Shown here piece by piece: positions 36,063 through 47,300 of a stretch of DNA of 64,000 bases (positions are counted from its first letter, which is position 1; each line of letters opens with the position of its first letter). Source of the DNA: Balanoglossus misakiensis (taxonomy: Eukaryota > Hemichordata); NCBI GenBank assembly GCA_040954595.2, contig CM082590.2, positions 9,114,001 through 9,178,000 of the forward strand. Direction: 5' to 3'. The notes under the pieces are model-generated. The model was not told the DNA's origin, ran no database searches, and saw only the letters and a list, made by a program, of their open reading frames with translations. The position numbers and the translations under genes were made by a program.

Positions 36063-39000
36063 CTACACCTGTTGCGATGCTTTCATTCTGCGTAGTTTCT
36101 CCCGGTGCCGTCGCTGTCGTATTCTGTCGCATTCTCGTTTCCGCTGTTTCTGCGTCTCTGAGAGTCCCAGCAAAGTCACTCCTTGTGGTTTCGGTCTTCT
36201 GGTGTTCCCCTGCCGCGGTCTCTTGTCATTTGAACCCACGGCGCTTCCACGCCGAGTTGTCGTCTGCTCAACTGACTGTAACATCTGCACCAAGGACGAT
36301 GATTGGCTGCCTAGGGTGACATTATGAATCGGCGATTTGGATTGGCTGTGAGACACACTCTGAGTTGATGACAAGACCAATGATGCTGATTGGTTACCAC
36401 TTGGTAATGCATGAGACAGCAGCTGTGATTGGCTTAGATTTGTGTCATTTTGAGTTGATATCAACTGTTGTAAAACCGGGTTTGTTTTGGTGAGAAAACT
36501 GTCATTCTGAGACAATATCCGTGGTGATGGTACTTCTGATTGAGTTTTAGAATTGCCAAATATGTTTTGCATTGTAAGTACTGGTGATTGTGAAGAAAAC
36601 TGTTCCGGATGTTTCTGACTTGTGTCACATGACCTTGCTTCAATAAGTGTCATTGACTTTGATTGGCTCTGAGAGGTATCACAGGTCACTGGTAATCTTT
36701 GTGCCGTTGACTTTGATTGGTTCTGAGCAGAGCCATGCATTGGTAACCGCGGTGTCAATTTAGGGGTAGTTTCGTTGTGAGGTGATTGAATTTGAGACAC
36801 TGAACTTGATTGGTTGTCTGTAACAGTTCTACTAGGCATCATATGTAACGCGGGTAATGATTGGTCCTGAGAAGTGTCCTTCCTGGAGGTCAATATTGGT
36901 GACACTGTACCTTGCAATGCCGGTGTCTTGTGGGTTGGTCTTGCTGTTACCATGGGAACTGTACTGTAGCTTACATTACCTGTACCTGACCAGACCGCTT
37001 TCTGGAAAACAATAATTTTTATCTCAGTATTTGTGTTCTGGTTTAAAATTTAGCAACAGTTACCATGGAAAGTGGAGATCAGTAGCCAATCACAGATTTC
37101 CAGTTGGTGGCCACACAAAAATGAGCACCACTACACATTCTTTAGAAGATTTGGACATGCCCTGTTAACCATATATGGGTATATGTAACTTATAGGTGGT
37201 TGTATTCCTTTAACCCTTTCACCCCCAGTTCCCTTTTCAGAGGTCCGACTTTACCATAGGGAACAATGGATTTGGACTGAACCATGGTGGTGAAAGGGTT
37301 TAAAGGTGTCACCTCTAAGCATAAAATAGTACTTCACCTTTTTTCGAACACCTCGTCTTTTTTCACGACCAATTTCTTGCATCCATTGTCTCTGGCTTTC
37401 TGCAGACACAACCTGAACTTGTTGAAGAGTTTCTTTCATTCGACGCACTTTCTCTCGGTGACGTCTTTGCCTGATGCGATCTCTCTCGCGTTTGTGTTGT
37501 CGCTGAGTTTCCGTTAATGTTTTCAGAGAAGCGCGGAAATAGTTTCGACGCTTGGCATTTCCTCCGAGGCCCGGACTCTTCCCGCTTTGCGTTTTCGACC
37601 AAATCTGCGGAAAGTGGCTGGGCATTGGTAGTATTTGCGAGAATGACTGTTCAGGCTGCCGTGGCAACAGTTGCAGGTCTCTCGGTGCTGGCTGTGATTC
37701 CCTCGGCAACAGATGCGGTTCCCTTGGCAACAGATGTGGTTCCCCGACCAACAGATGCGACGGCAACGAATTCCGCGTTAGAGACAACGGAGACACACAC
37801 TGGTGCTGGGACATACCTGCTTGGCTGTTGCTGGGCAACAGTTGTGATGGCGATGAGGTGGGGAGTTGAGATACATTGCTAGTCAACCCTGATTGTTGCT
37901 TCTCTTGCAGTAGAGAAATGTCTGCATCAGTTGGTAATACCTGTCTTCTGTTGGCATCTCTGGAACAATAATTCTGCTTGTCTGAAATATTGTCATATTC
38001 TTCAACTATACTCTGAAAAATAACAGAAAAAAACAACAACATTAATCTGTGTATTTTTTTCACCCGCATCATCTGCTGTGTGCATCTTAGGTCAACATTT
38101 TTGTATTACAATGCACCATATAATGAAATACAAGCCCCTGTAAGTGGCCACCCCTATACTAGTATAGCGGTCACCTCTATATAGTGGCCACTTTGTTACA
38201 GTCCCTGTGCAATTCACATGTGTGTTAATTAACCTCTATATAAAGGTCACCTCTCTATAAAGGCCAGTTTAGGAAAGTCCCTTGACTGGCCACTATAGAG
38301 ACGTTTGACTATATACCAGTAATCAAAAATTCAATGGCAACATAACTTACCATAGGCATAGGTGGCTCCTCATAATTGGCACGACCCCTCAAGTTTCTGA
38401 CACAGACTTCACTGGGTTGATGTTCTGACCCCCTAGTTATGTCAGTGACACCTTCATCTTCAACATACCAATGTGACGTCACTTCACCGACAGTATCCAT
38501 TTTTGTCAGCGCATCGCAATCATATCTCCGTTTCGATTTTTCAGATTTCAAGTATTTTTTCCCCAGAAGTATTTTCTGCAAAGGCATTCGCATAATGACT
38601 GGGCTTTCGTTGGGAGAGTCTTGGTTTTTTTGCTCGAGTTCGTAGCTGTAGTTTTCTCTATCGCGCAAGTTATCCTGGTCTTCCAAATGTTTAGTAGTCA
38701 GGGAGTCTTGTGCAGACTCCCCAGGTGATGATCTTCCAGTGAGTTGGCAGCTTTGGTCGGGGTCAGCTTCACAGCAGCATTCTGTTGGCTCTATCTTAAT
38801 TTCTCTTTTTTCAGTCACCTGAGGAGATTCAACCACACTCTCCTGTTGTAGTCTGCTGGAACTTTCCGGGTCATCGAACGAACTCTGACAATTTCTAGAG
38901 TCATTTTCAATTTGTCGGTTCCACACACTGGTTTCTGTGCTGGTTCCGTCTTTCAGCTCCTCCGCATTACCCACAATGCCATGTTCTGTTTCAGGGCATC

Positions 39001-40751
39001 CTGGATGGGTTCTATGCTCACCATCGTCACTATTTCCACATTGGTGGCGCCAAACAGTTTCTGGTGTTCCTCCAGAGCTTCTCGCGTATTCCTCGGCACC
39101 GTTGCCATGACTGCCGCCATCATAAACAACCTGGTAGGTTTTACACGGATCAGCGACACTTTTCCGGCTGCCCCCATTCCTGGATTGTGATTCAGACAGG
39201 GCATGGGAATTCTCGGAATATTTGACATCAGAGTCGGTGCTCCCCGTAGCAATTCTCACCGAATCCTCTTCCGATTGTTCACTTTCCCAACTCTGCCCGC
39301 CACGGATACAGGAATTCCGAGTACATTCCATAGTATCCTCACTTTGCTGCTTTGCCAGATTTCTAGGAATGTCAGGATATTCCGGTACATGTACATCTTT
39401 TCCTTTCCGCCGCCTCACTCCAGGACTCTCAGTCCCCTCATCTTCCGAGATCACGGTCTTCTGTCTCCATGACGACTCAATTGTCATTTTCAATATTCCA
39501 TACTGACACAAAAAATTCAACATGGCCGTTTTATCTGTGAATGGTAAAGCACCATGCTTAAAAATATGCAAAAAGTGATGACTATTGGAGCTTTAGCCTT
39601 TTCACCACCATGGTTTGGTCCAACTCCATTGTTTTCTACAGTAAAACTGGACCTCTATAAACGGAAATGGGGGTGGCTGGGGTTAATATAAACATTACTA
39701 AGAGAAACAACGCTGTCTTCAGGTCAATTGATAAAAGTCATTAAAGTATAATTGCCAACAAGGAATTGTACATCATTGGATTATTAAAATAAATTATTTA
39801 CAAAAACTCTTCTTTCTTGGCCTTACCTCTGTCAATAAGAGTATCACTTTGTATCTGGTATATCAATTCCTGGCTACATTTTTCAAAACAATGTCCAAGT
39901 TTGTCAGCTACATCTGTCTGTTTAGCTTCTTCCCAAAGACAATGACAATCTGTAATGACAAGGCAATTTCATATGATTACAGTGCAATACTAATGGCTCG
40001 ATCTCTCATTGTCACTGTTTAGACCCCGGTTATTCTGATTGGTCAGTTACATAATCACATTCCCATACTTGAACCAGGTCGACCACAGCACTTGTGATTG
40101 GTCAATTAAATTATTACAATGCAATACTAATGGGTCGCTCTCTCATTGTCACTGTTTGGCTAATTAATAATTAATTCAGAACCCGGTTATTCTGATTGGT
40201 CAGTTACATTCCCACACCTGAAGCAAGTCGACCACAGTGCTTGTGATGGGTCACTACCCTGGCCACTGTTTGGCTAATTAATTTAGACGCCGGCCATTCT
40301 CATTGGTCAGTTAGTGAAACAGGTCGACCACAGCACTTGCGATTGGTCAATTACGCACTGCACTGCACTCTTTGAACACGTGTGGAAAGACTTAGACAAT
40401 TTACGGTGACCGGGAGATGACCTCATAAGGACAGTCCGCATGGTGTCTCGAAACGAAAATAGCCCCAGTGAGTGAAGTATAGGAGGCTGAGCTCTCAAAA
40501 TCACATTCAAAATAAAACTGCGGTGTGATTCAAAACAGATATGATTTAGTTTTGGTTGACCTTATGTGACCTCCGACCCCACAGTCTGATATTATTTATA
40601 TTGATATCTTACCTTGTGAACTCAGCGAAGGACATTCTACGGCTGGCGAGTCGCATTGGCGATTTTCAGACTGTGAGTCCCCGACGTTTTGCGGGATAAT
40701 CAACCGGATATTACGCAGCAGATTGAGTGAAACGCCATCTGTGGTATCCAT
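36063..40751 (-). CDS. Gene C: WEEAK-module protein with duplicated basic motif
   Basis: Five exons give 1,019 residues: 40,751-40,613, 39,949-39,827 (123 nt), 39,534-38,351, 38,012-37,338 and 37,001-36,063. Exon 1 contains NIRLIIPQN, exon 2 begins DCHCLWEEAKQTDVADKLG, and exon 3 opens DKTAMLNFLCQYGILKMTI. The first two introns are phase 1 and the last two phase 0. Exon 3 is an acidic Ser/Glu-rich linker with IKIEP. Exons 4 and 5 are related: each is Gln/Ser-rich and ends in a basic stretch, ETQRQHKRERDRIRQRRHRE (exon 4) and ETQKQRKRECDRIRQRRHRE (exon 5), followed by K-x-R-R-M-K. Exon 5 has a repeated (N/S)QS phrase; exon 4 a LLPRE phrase. The basic stretch resembles a bZIP-like or STPR-type DNA-contact segment, but no leucine zipper follows, so a DNA-binding role is a guess. 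The exon 4 donor (AAG|GTGAAG) is slightly atypical. Confidence 0.75.
37041..37302. mobile_element. Adjacent MITE family 2 and family 1 copies in gene C intron 4
   Basis: A diverged family 2 element (CAACAGTTACCATGG, CCAATCACAGATTTCC, ATATATGGG, ending TTCCTTTAA near 37,214) is followed at once by a family 1 element (TTAACCCTTTCACCCCCAG to GGTGGTGAAAGGGTTTAA, 37,211-37,302). They share or abut a TTAA, so one may have inserted at the end of the other. Confidence 0.8.
38128..38312. mobile_element. Small palindromic repeat in gene C intron 3
   Basis: Repeated GTGGCCA, CACCTCTATATA and TATAAAGGCCA-type phrases in both orientations (AAGTGGCCACCCCTATA, ACTGGCCACTATAGAG) look like a MITE-type element of about 185 bp. 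Ends were not defined. Confidence 0.55.
39594..39686. mobile_element. TTAA MITE family 1, copy in gene C intron 2
   Basis: CTTTTCACCACCATGGTTTGG to AATGGGGGTGG, with GTCCAACTCCATTG inside. It lies opposite to the gene, about 60 bp before the exon 3 acceptor. Confidence 0.75.
39985..40355. repeat. CCAAT-rich repeat, about three units, in gene C intron 1
   Basis: Units contain CTCTCATTGTCACTGTTT, CGGTTATTCTGATTGGTCAG and AGGTCGACCACAGCACTTGT followed by GATTGGTCAATTA. ATTGG (CCAAT on the other strand) recurs at least five times in 370 bp. Confidence 0.8.
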
Positions 40752-41291
40752 GGTGATATCAGAATCCTGAATACTTTTAAAACGCTAGAACCACGAGGAC
40801 AGACCTCCACCATCAGCAAAACAAACCCCTGACCTCTTCCGCAGCTGTGTGACCTTTGTGTGTACAACCTCCCCGTGTGAGGGCGCTATCGATATAGGAT
40901 TGTACATTTCTGCATGAATAATTTCGTTTTGGCTTGTTTATTGATATTTCTCAACATTCAAATTGATAATCAACGAGCTTATATAAAAGAAGAGGACTAT
41001 ATCCACAATAAAATTAAAAACATTCCCCTTTTTTACATATGTTGTACACTTATGGGTACATTGTTTGAGCATGTGACATGATTTTATATGAAGGTGACTA
41101 CAAAGGGTGTCTGCAAATATATTTATTAATAATTAAACTTTAATTATAAACACAGAAATAAATATAATAAAAAGTATTTGGTATAAAGTTTGGCTTTATT
41201 ACCTATATTCTCAGAGCATATATCTTAAGGTCACTAATTAGGCAAATTATTATACATAGAAACTCAATATTATTATCCTGAAAACAAATCT
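40752..41291. other. Intergenic: 5' flank of gene C and 3' end of gene D
   Basis: Short gap between two minus-strand genes. It includes a minus-strand AATAAA for gene D (41,195-41,200). A GAGGGCGCTATCG phrase at about 40,880 lies upstream of gene C. No other element was recognised. Confidence 0.5.
41195..41200 (-). terminator. Polyadenylation signal of gene D
   Basis: AATAAA on the minus strand, 92 bp past the gene D stop codon. Confidence 0.6.
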
Positions 41292-42400
41292 TTAAGTCAC
41301 TACTTCAGGCAAATTATCAGCCATGTCCTTTCCATTGACATTGATTTTCTTGGCGTGGACTTTCAGGTGTCTCTGCAAGTGGCTGCTTTGAGTGTAGGCT
41401 TTATCGCACATTTCGCAGGCGTACGGTCTCTTGTTGGAATGGATCATGAGGTGCCTCTTCCGGGTTCCACTCTGTGTGAAGGTCTTTCCGCACTCGGAGC
41501 AGGGATAGGGTTTCTCCTTGGTGTGCGTCCGGATGTGCTTCTTCAAGTGGCAGCCGCGGGAGAAGGTCTTCCCGCAGTCGTCGCAGGCGTACGGTCGCTC
41601 GTTGGAGTGCGTTCGCAGGTGCAGTTTGAGGTTGGCGCTCAGGGCGAACGTTTTCCCGCAGTCGTCGCACGCGTGGGGTCTCTCGTCCGAGTGCGTGCTG
41701 AGGTGTCTCGTCAGAGTGCTGCGTACGGTGAACGTTTTCTGGCAGTGCGGGCATGCGTACGGTTTCTCTTTAGAATGGATCCGACTATGCGTATTCAGAT
41801 TCCCGCTGAGGGTAAACGTTTTGCCGCAGTCTTTGCATCTGTATGGTCTTTCATTGGTGTGAATCCGTCGGTGGGCGGTCAAGTCTCCGGCCTGGATAAA
41901 CGTTTTACCGCAATCCTTGCATGTATACGGACGTTCGTTCGAGTGGATCCGTAGATGAGCCTTCAGGTGGCCGCTGAGAGTGAACATTTTACCGCATTCC
42001 TCGCATTTGAAGGGTCTGTCGTTGGCGTGCAGCATGAGGTGGATCCGTAGGTTATCGTTTCGCGTAAATTTTTTTCCACATTTGTTGCATGTGTATGCCC
42101 TCCCACTTGCTTGGCTCGGACAATCACTATCTTGATCGTCACGTTCGCTCGAAACATGACTGCTGTATCTGTCGCACTGCGGTCCCCCCTGTGAATGAAT
42201 CATGACGTAGTCTCCGTACGATGTTGTTTGATGCACCCCATTCACCGGGTCTGTGTCGATGTCTACCCCATGATAGTGCTGACTGTCACAACTTTCATGA
42301 TCGGAATCCATGTGCTCCATTGACAGATAGCCACACTGTGAGAGACTCTGTAATATCACTGTGATATCTGTGAAAAGGATAAAATAATTAATATAGTTAT

Positions 42401-42448
<48 letters not shown>

Positions 42449-43002
42449 TTCAAGATGCTTGTACCATTGTTTACATCCTGTTATGTCATACAAACATAGT
42501 ACCAACATTCAAAAGATGTAAAACCACCTACCGTTTTCAGAAAGCATATCCTCTTGAAACCGCTGATAGAATATCTCAGTTACTATTTCAAAAGCGTCTG
42601 TGAATTCACCCATCTTATCATTGAGCCGTGCATTCTCACATAATTTCTGACAGTCTGAAATGAGAGAATATAGACACACGATCAATCAAAATGGTACCCA
42701 GCTAGCATTGGACAATCAAATTTGAGACCTAAGAACTGGAAAGAACACAAGAAGACAAGTAAATAGCGAAAACTCCAGGGGTTAGCAATGTAAATCCATC
42801 AATAAAATTTTATAGTGAATCAAGAATAGGTGATCCAGCAAATGTGTGACTTACCTAAAAATCCGGAAGTCTCGGATCCTCCACCTTGTGCGTGCGTAAA
42901 CAAATATTTGTCACCATTCAGGATATCAGAACCAACTAATTGAACTTCACACTCCCTGGTCGGCATGGGAATGGGGTCCATACTGCTGGAATTACTGGAC
43001 AA
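41292..43002 (-). CDS. Gene D: WEEAK-module protein with nine C2H2 zinc fingers
   Basis: Three exons give 448 residues: 43,002-42,855, 42,654-42,532 (123 nt) and 42,367-41,292, with phase-1 GT-AG introns. Exon 1 could start at 43,002 or at a second ATG at 42,981 (MDPIPMPTRE, more like the MD/ME starts of its relatives) and contains CEVQLVGSD. Exon 2 begins DCQKLCENARLNDKMGEF; the family Trp is Cys here. Exon 3 opens DITVILQSLSQCGYLSM, the most diverged LNFL motif of the five. A short Asp/Ser-rich linker leads to nine regular fingers, beginning YTCNKCGKKF and ending YACEMCDKAY...HLKVH, with N-E-R-P-type linkers. No SUMO-consensus site was seen. It is probably a DNA-binding nuclear regulator. 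Confidence 0.88.
42401..42448. repeat. (ATC)n microsatellite in gene D intron 2
   Basis: About fifteen ATC units in a row within the 164-bp intron between exons 2 and 3. Confidence 0.95.
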
Positions 43003-43805
43003 ATAGCATATTTAAACTCCACTGGAGGCCTATGTACAGCACTCCGCTCAGGACAGCTGATACTTTGACCTTTGACCGCGTGCAGCGCCCGCAACGCCGT
43101 TGGGTGTTTCATGATGACCTTATGATGACCCAAAACACCCAGCCTCGTTCAAGGTACTGCTTTGACTTTCAAATCAAAAGTACAGACAGACAATCGCGGT
43201 TTATTTGTAATAACTAGTACTAGGAATAGTTCCACAGTATTTGAAGATGAAAAAGATTCATTTTTCATATTGTTAAACCAGGGAAGCGCCAAGGTCAAAG
43301 GAAAATTCATGCTTTTATATCAGCAAATAAAGACAGTATCAATCAACGTTGAAAATTACTTTTATTTCAAACAAAGCAAAAAAACAAAGAAAAAAAGTTT
43401 CTTGACAAAACATTTATATGTCACTGAATGCACTGATTAGCCCAATGCCTTTCAAGTCAGAAAGTTGAAAACTTTTTTGAAAAAAGGGGAAAAAGTGAGG
43501 TTTTAACTGTTGAATCATATCAGACATTGTCAATATTAAACTACGCAACACATATACACTACAAGTAGTACTGGAAAGAATATAATATTCATATCAATAA
43601 TACTGACCAGCTCTGAAGTTGAATTTTCGCATACAAACAGTATGATACACAGTACAGCAACTGAGTGATCTGGGGTAATCTTGTAATTGTTGCTTTGTTG
43701 ATAAAAGAATTAAAGAACATAACACATTTGAATTTTTTTTTAAATCACATTACATCAATAATCAAGCAACTAGCTATCATTGTTCAATCTATCATTAAGT
43801 ATAGT

Positions 43806-43983
43806 ACAGTAAAACCTGTCAAAACAGAACCCTGTCTAATCTGGAAACTTGTCTATACCAAACACCTTTTCTTGTCCCTTTGACATAGAATCACATGTTG
43901 AAAGAACCTCTATAAACCAGACACCTATTAAACCCGGAGTTTCTTCAGTCCCTTTGGTGTTCAGTTAAGACAGGTTTTACTGT
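43806..43983. mobile_element. ACAGTAAAACCTGTC-ended MITE (family 3)
   Basis: The 178-bp element has perfect 15-bp inverted ends ACAGTAAAACCTGTC and GACAGGTTTTACTGT, with inner GAACCCTGTCTAATCTGG and TTTGGTGTTCAGTTAAG. T/A bases flank it, so a TA target is possible. Other members are at 62,689-62,770 (truncated) and 62,922-63,092. Confidence 0.88.
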
Positions 43984-44207
43984 TAATATACACACCAAAT
44001 TTCTTTCTTTGGTATTAACAAAAAAACGCCAAACTATTCAAGTCTCTTTCACAGGTTGTCAATGTATGCACCACCTCTTGATAATCAAAAAATGCTAAAG
44101 AATTCAATAATATACATACAAAACAAGGACCTAAAAAATCAACATGCATTCTCACCATGTCAAAGTGTTTATTGACAGTAAGTTGAAAAGTGAAGCTTAT
44201 AGATTTC

Positions 44208-44302
44208 CTCCCCTGGTACCCCCGTTTCCCTTCAGAGAAGTCCAACTTTACCACAGGAAACAATGGGTTTGGACCGAACCATGATGGTGAAAGGTGGTTA
44301 AT
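44208..44302. mobile_element. TTAA MITE family 1, copy 3' of gene E
   Basis: CCCCCGTTTCCCTTCAGAGAAG, then CAATGGGTTTGGACCGAACC and GATGGTGAAAGG next to TTAATTAA. It is about 30 bp beyond the stop codon of gene E, so it would sit in the 3' untranslated region. Confidence 0.8.
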
Positions 44303-44332
44303 TAATGGAAGTGAATAAATGGTATGTCTTGT

Positions 44333-47300
44333 TCACAGGTTTGCAACGGCATTTGCAACCTCTTTATAATCGCAATGCTTTCGGCTCATATGTTTTTCGA
44401 GGTTTCTACGGCGATGAAAGCCCTCGCCGCAAATCTTGCAGACGACTGGGCGTACCCCCGTATGTTGCCGTCTATGGACGTAGAAATTGGCCTTGTTGTT
44501 AAAACTCTTGCCGCAATCCTCACATAAAAATGGTTTCTCTTTTGTGTGGACGACCTCGTGTTGACGCTTGTGTTGCAGACGCTTGAAACGTTTCCCGCAA
44601 ATCTCGCACAAATAACGCTTGACCGACTTATGGGTGAGTTTGTGCCCCCTAAGTGTACATAGCGTCTTAAAGCACTTCCCGCACTGATCACACATATACG
44701 CCCTCTCATTCGAATGCGATAATACATGAAATCGAAGATCACATCTTCGAAAAAATTCTTTATCGCACACCTCACATGTGAAGTTTCTGATGAGAAGATG
44801 CTTCTTCTGCACGTGCAAATATAGTGAGCTATACTTCCTGACAGTTAAACCACACTCCCTGCATCGAAATTCATTGGAGGGGTGTGAGTCTTTCAAATGT
44901 TGAGTCAAATTAGCCCAACTCGAGCCACAAACATAGCACATAATTTTCTTCTTGCTATGAACAGGACATGCGTTGCTTCCTGAATTTTCCTCATTCATAA
45001 ATTGTTGACCATCCACACTACATAAACATTCTTTGGGCTTTGTTTTCCCATGTGACTTCTTATGAATCTTCAATAAAAGTTCATTATCGCATGTTTTTTC
45101 ACATTGTAAGCATTTATAAACTATTTCCCCATTCTCGGCTATCTGTATCTCGCCTATATCATGCATCTTTTCATGCCTATTCAGAAGAATATCAGTGCTA
45201 AACGTTTTGCTACATCGCGAGCACTGTTTCACTCTCTTTGTTTTCTGTCTCAACTTCCTACGGTAATGCTGACTTTTATGCCTCTGCAATGTAAGTGCAT
45301 TATCACATGTTTTTTCACATTGTAAGCATTTATATAACATTTCTCCATTCTCGGCTATCTGTATCTCGCCCGAATCGTGCATCTTTTCATGCCTATTCAG
45401 AAGAATATCAGTGCTAAACGTTTTGCTACATCGCGAGCACTGTTTCACTCTCTTTGTAGTCTGTTTCAACTTCCTACGGTAATGCTGACTTTTATGCCTC
45501 TGCAATGTAAGTGCATTATCACATGTTTTTTCACATTGTAAGCATTTATATAACATTTCTCCATTCTCCCCCATCAGTATCTCGCCTGAATCGTGCTTCT
45601 TTTCGTGATTTTTCAGCAACATCACATTGATAAACGTTTTGCTGCATCGCGAGCACTGTTTCATTCTCTTCGTTTTCTGTCTCAACTTCCTACGGTAATG
45701 CTGACGTTTATGCCTCTGCAATGTAAGTGCATTATCGCATGTTTTTCCACATTGTAAGCATTTATATAACATTTCTCCATTCTCCCCCATCAGTATCTCG
45801 CCTGAATCGTGCTTCTTTTCGTGATTTTTCAGCAACATCACATTGATAAACGTTTTGCTGCATCGCGAGCACTGTTTCATTCTCTTCGTTTTCTGTTTCG
45901 ACTTCCTATGGTGATGCTGCATTTTATGCCTCTTCAAATTATCGCATGTTTTTCCACATTGTAAGCATTTATATAACATTTCTCCATTCTCCCCAACTCG
46001 TATCTCGCCCGAATCGTGCTTCTTTTCATGACTTTTCAGCAACATACCATTGATAAATGATTTACTACATCGCGAACACTGACTTGGATTATGTTTCGTC
46101 TTCTTATGCATTACCAGTGCAAGTGCACCACTGGCGTGACTCCAGGTTTTTCCACAGTGTAAACATTTATAAACTATTTCCCCATTCTGGGCCACTTCTA
46201 TTTCACCTGTATCATGCATCTTTTCGTGCCTTTTCAGCAAAGTAACAGTGGTATATGATTTGCTACATCGTGAACACTGATACGCTCCCTTTGTCATTTC
46301 CCCATGAGTGGGCTTATGTTTTCCAAATGAATGCACATTATGGAACGTTTTTTCACAGTGTAAGCATTTATAAACTATTCCCCCATTCTCGGCCATCTGT
46401 ATCTCACCCGTATCATGCAACTTTTCGTGCCTTTTCAGCAAAGTAGCAGAGGTATATGATTTGCTACATCGTGAACACTGATACGCTCCCTTTGTCATTT
46501 CCCCATGTGTGGGCTTATGTTTTCCAAATGAATGCACATTATGGAACGTTTTTTCACAGTGTAAGCATTTATAAACTATTCCCCCATTCTCGGCCATCTG
46601 TATCTCACCTGAATCATGCAACTTTTCGTGCCTCATCACCAAAGTAGCAGAGGTATATGATTTGCTACATCGTGAACACTGATACGCTCGCTTTGTCATT
46701 TCCCCATGTGTGGGCTTATGTCGTCCAAATAAATGCACATTACGGAACGTTTTTTCACATTTTAAGCATTTATAAACTATTTCCCCATTCCCGGCCACTT
46801 GTATCTCGCCTGTATCATGCATCTTTTCATGCCTTTTCAGAAACATATCTTTGAGAAATCTTTTACTACATTTTGAACACTGTTTCCCCTCTTTTGTTGT
46901 GTTTGTTTGAATATAGCTACGTACAGACAAGTCCATTTCCGAACCATCATGCCAAAGCTCATGCACATTTAATAGCTTCTTATTTTTGAACGTTGCCCCA
47001 CATTGATCACATTTGTGCTTATTTTCCTTACATTGCGTTGTTTTGACAACCGCGACTTTTGATTTATGGCGTGGCTTTGGAGCCAATTTTCCAATTTCAC
47101 ATTTATCAGTGTCGGTATTATCTGAATTCCTTTCTTTGGAATTGCTGTCAGAACCCTGGATGTTTGCTGATTGTGCTTTTGTGTGCGCACCCTCACAGTT
47201 TGCTGCTTGATTACCTGTGTTTGTATTTTCCTGTTCAGGTGACACCAAGATGTTGTTTACGCCCTCAAAGTCTGTTGACTGGGTATTGACGCTTTCAGTG

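Larger units (their letters stand above)
43003..44332. other. Intergenic between genes D and E
   Basis: Contains the 5' flank of gene D, a family 3 MITE (43,806-43,983), a family 1 MITE (44,208-44,302) and the 3' end of gene E (minus-strand AATAAA at 44,168-44,173). Open frames here have no recognisable domain. Confidence 0.5.

Noticed and set aside
41355-41954. 199-codon plus-strand frame opposite gene D
   Set aside because: Antisense of nine regular zinc fingers, repeating with the finger period.
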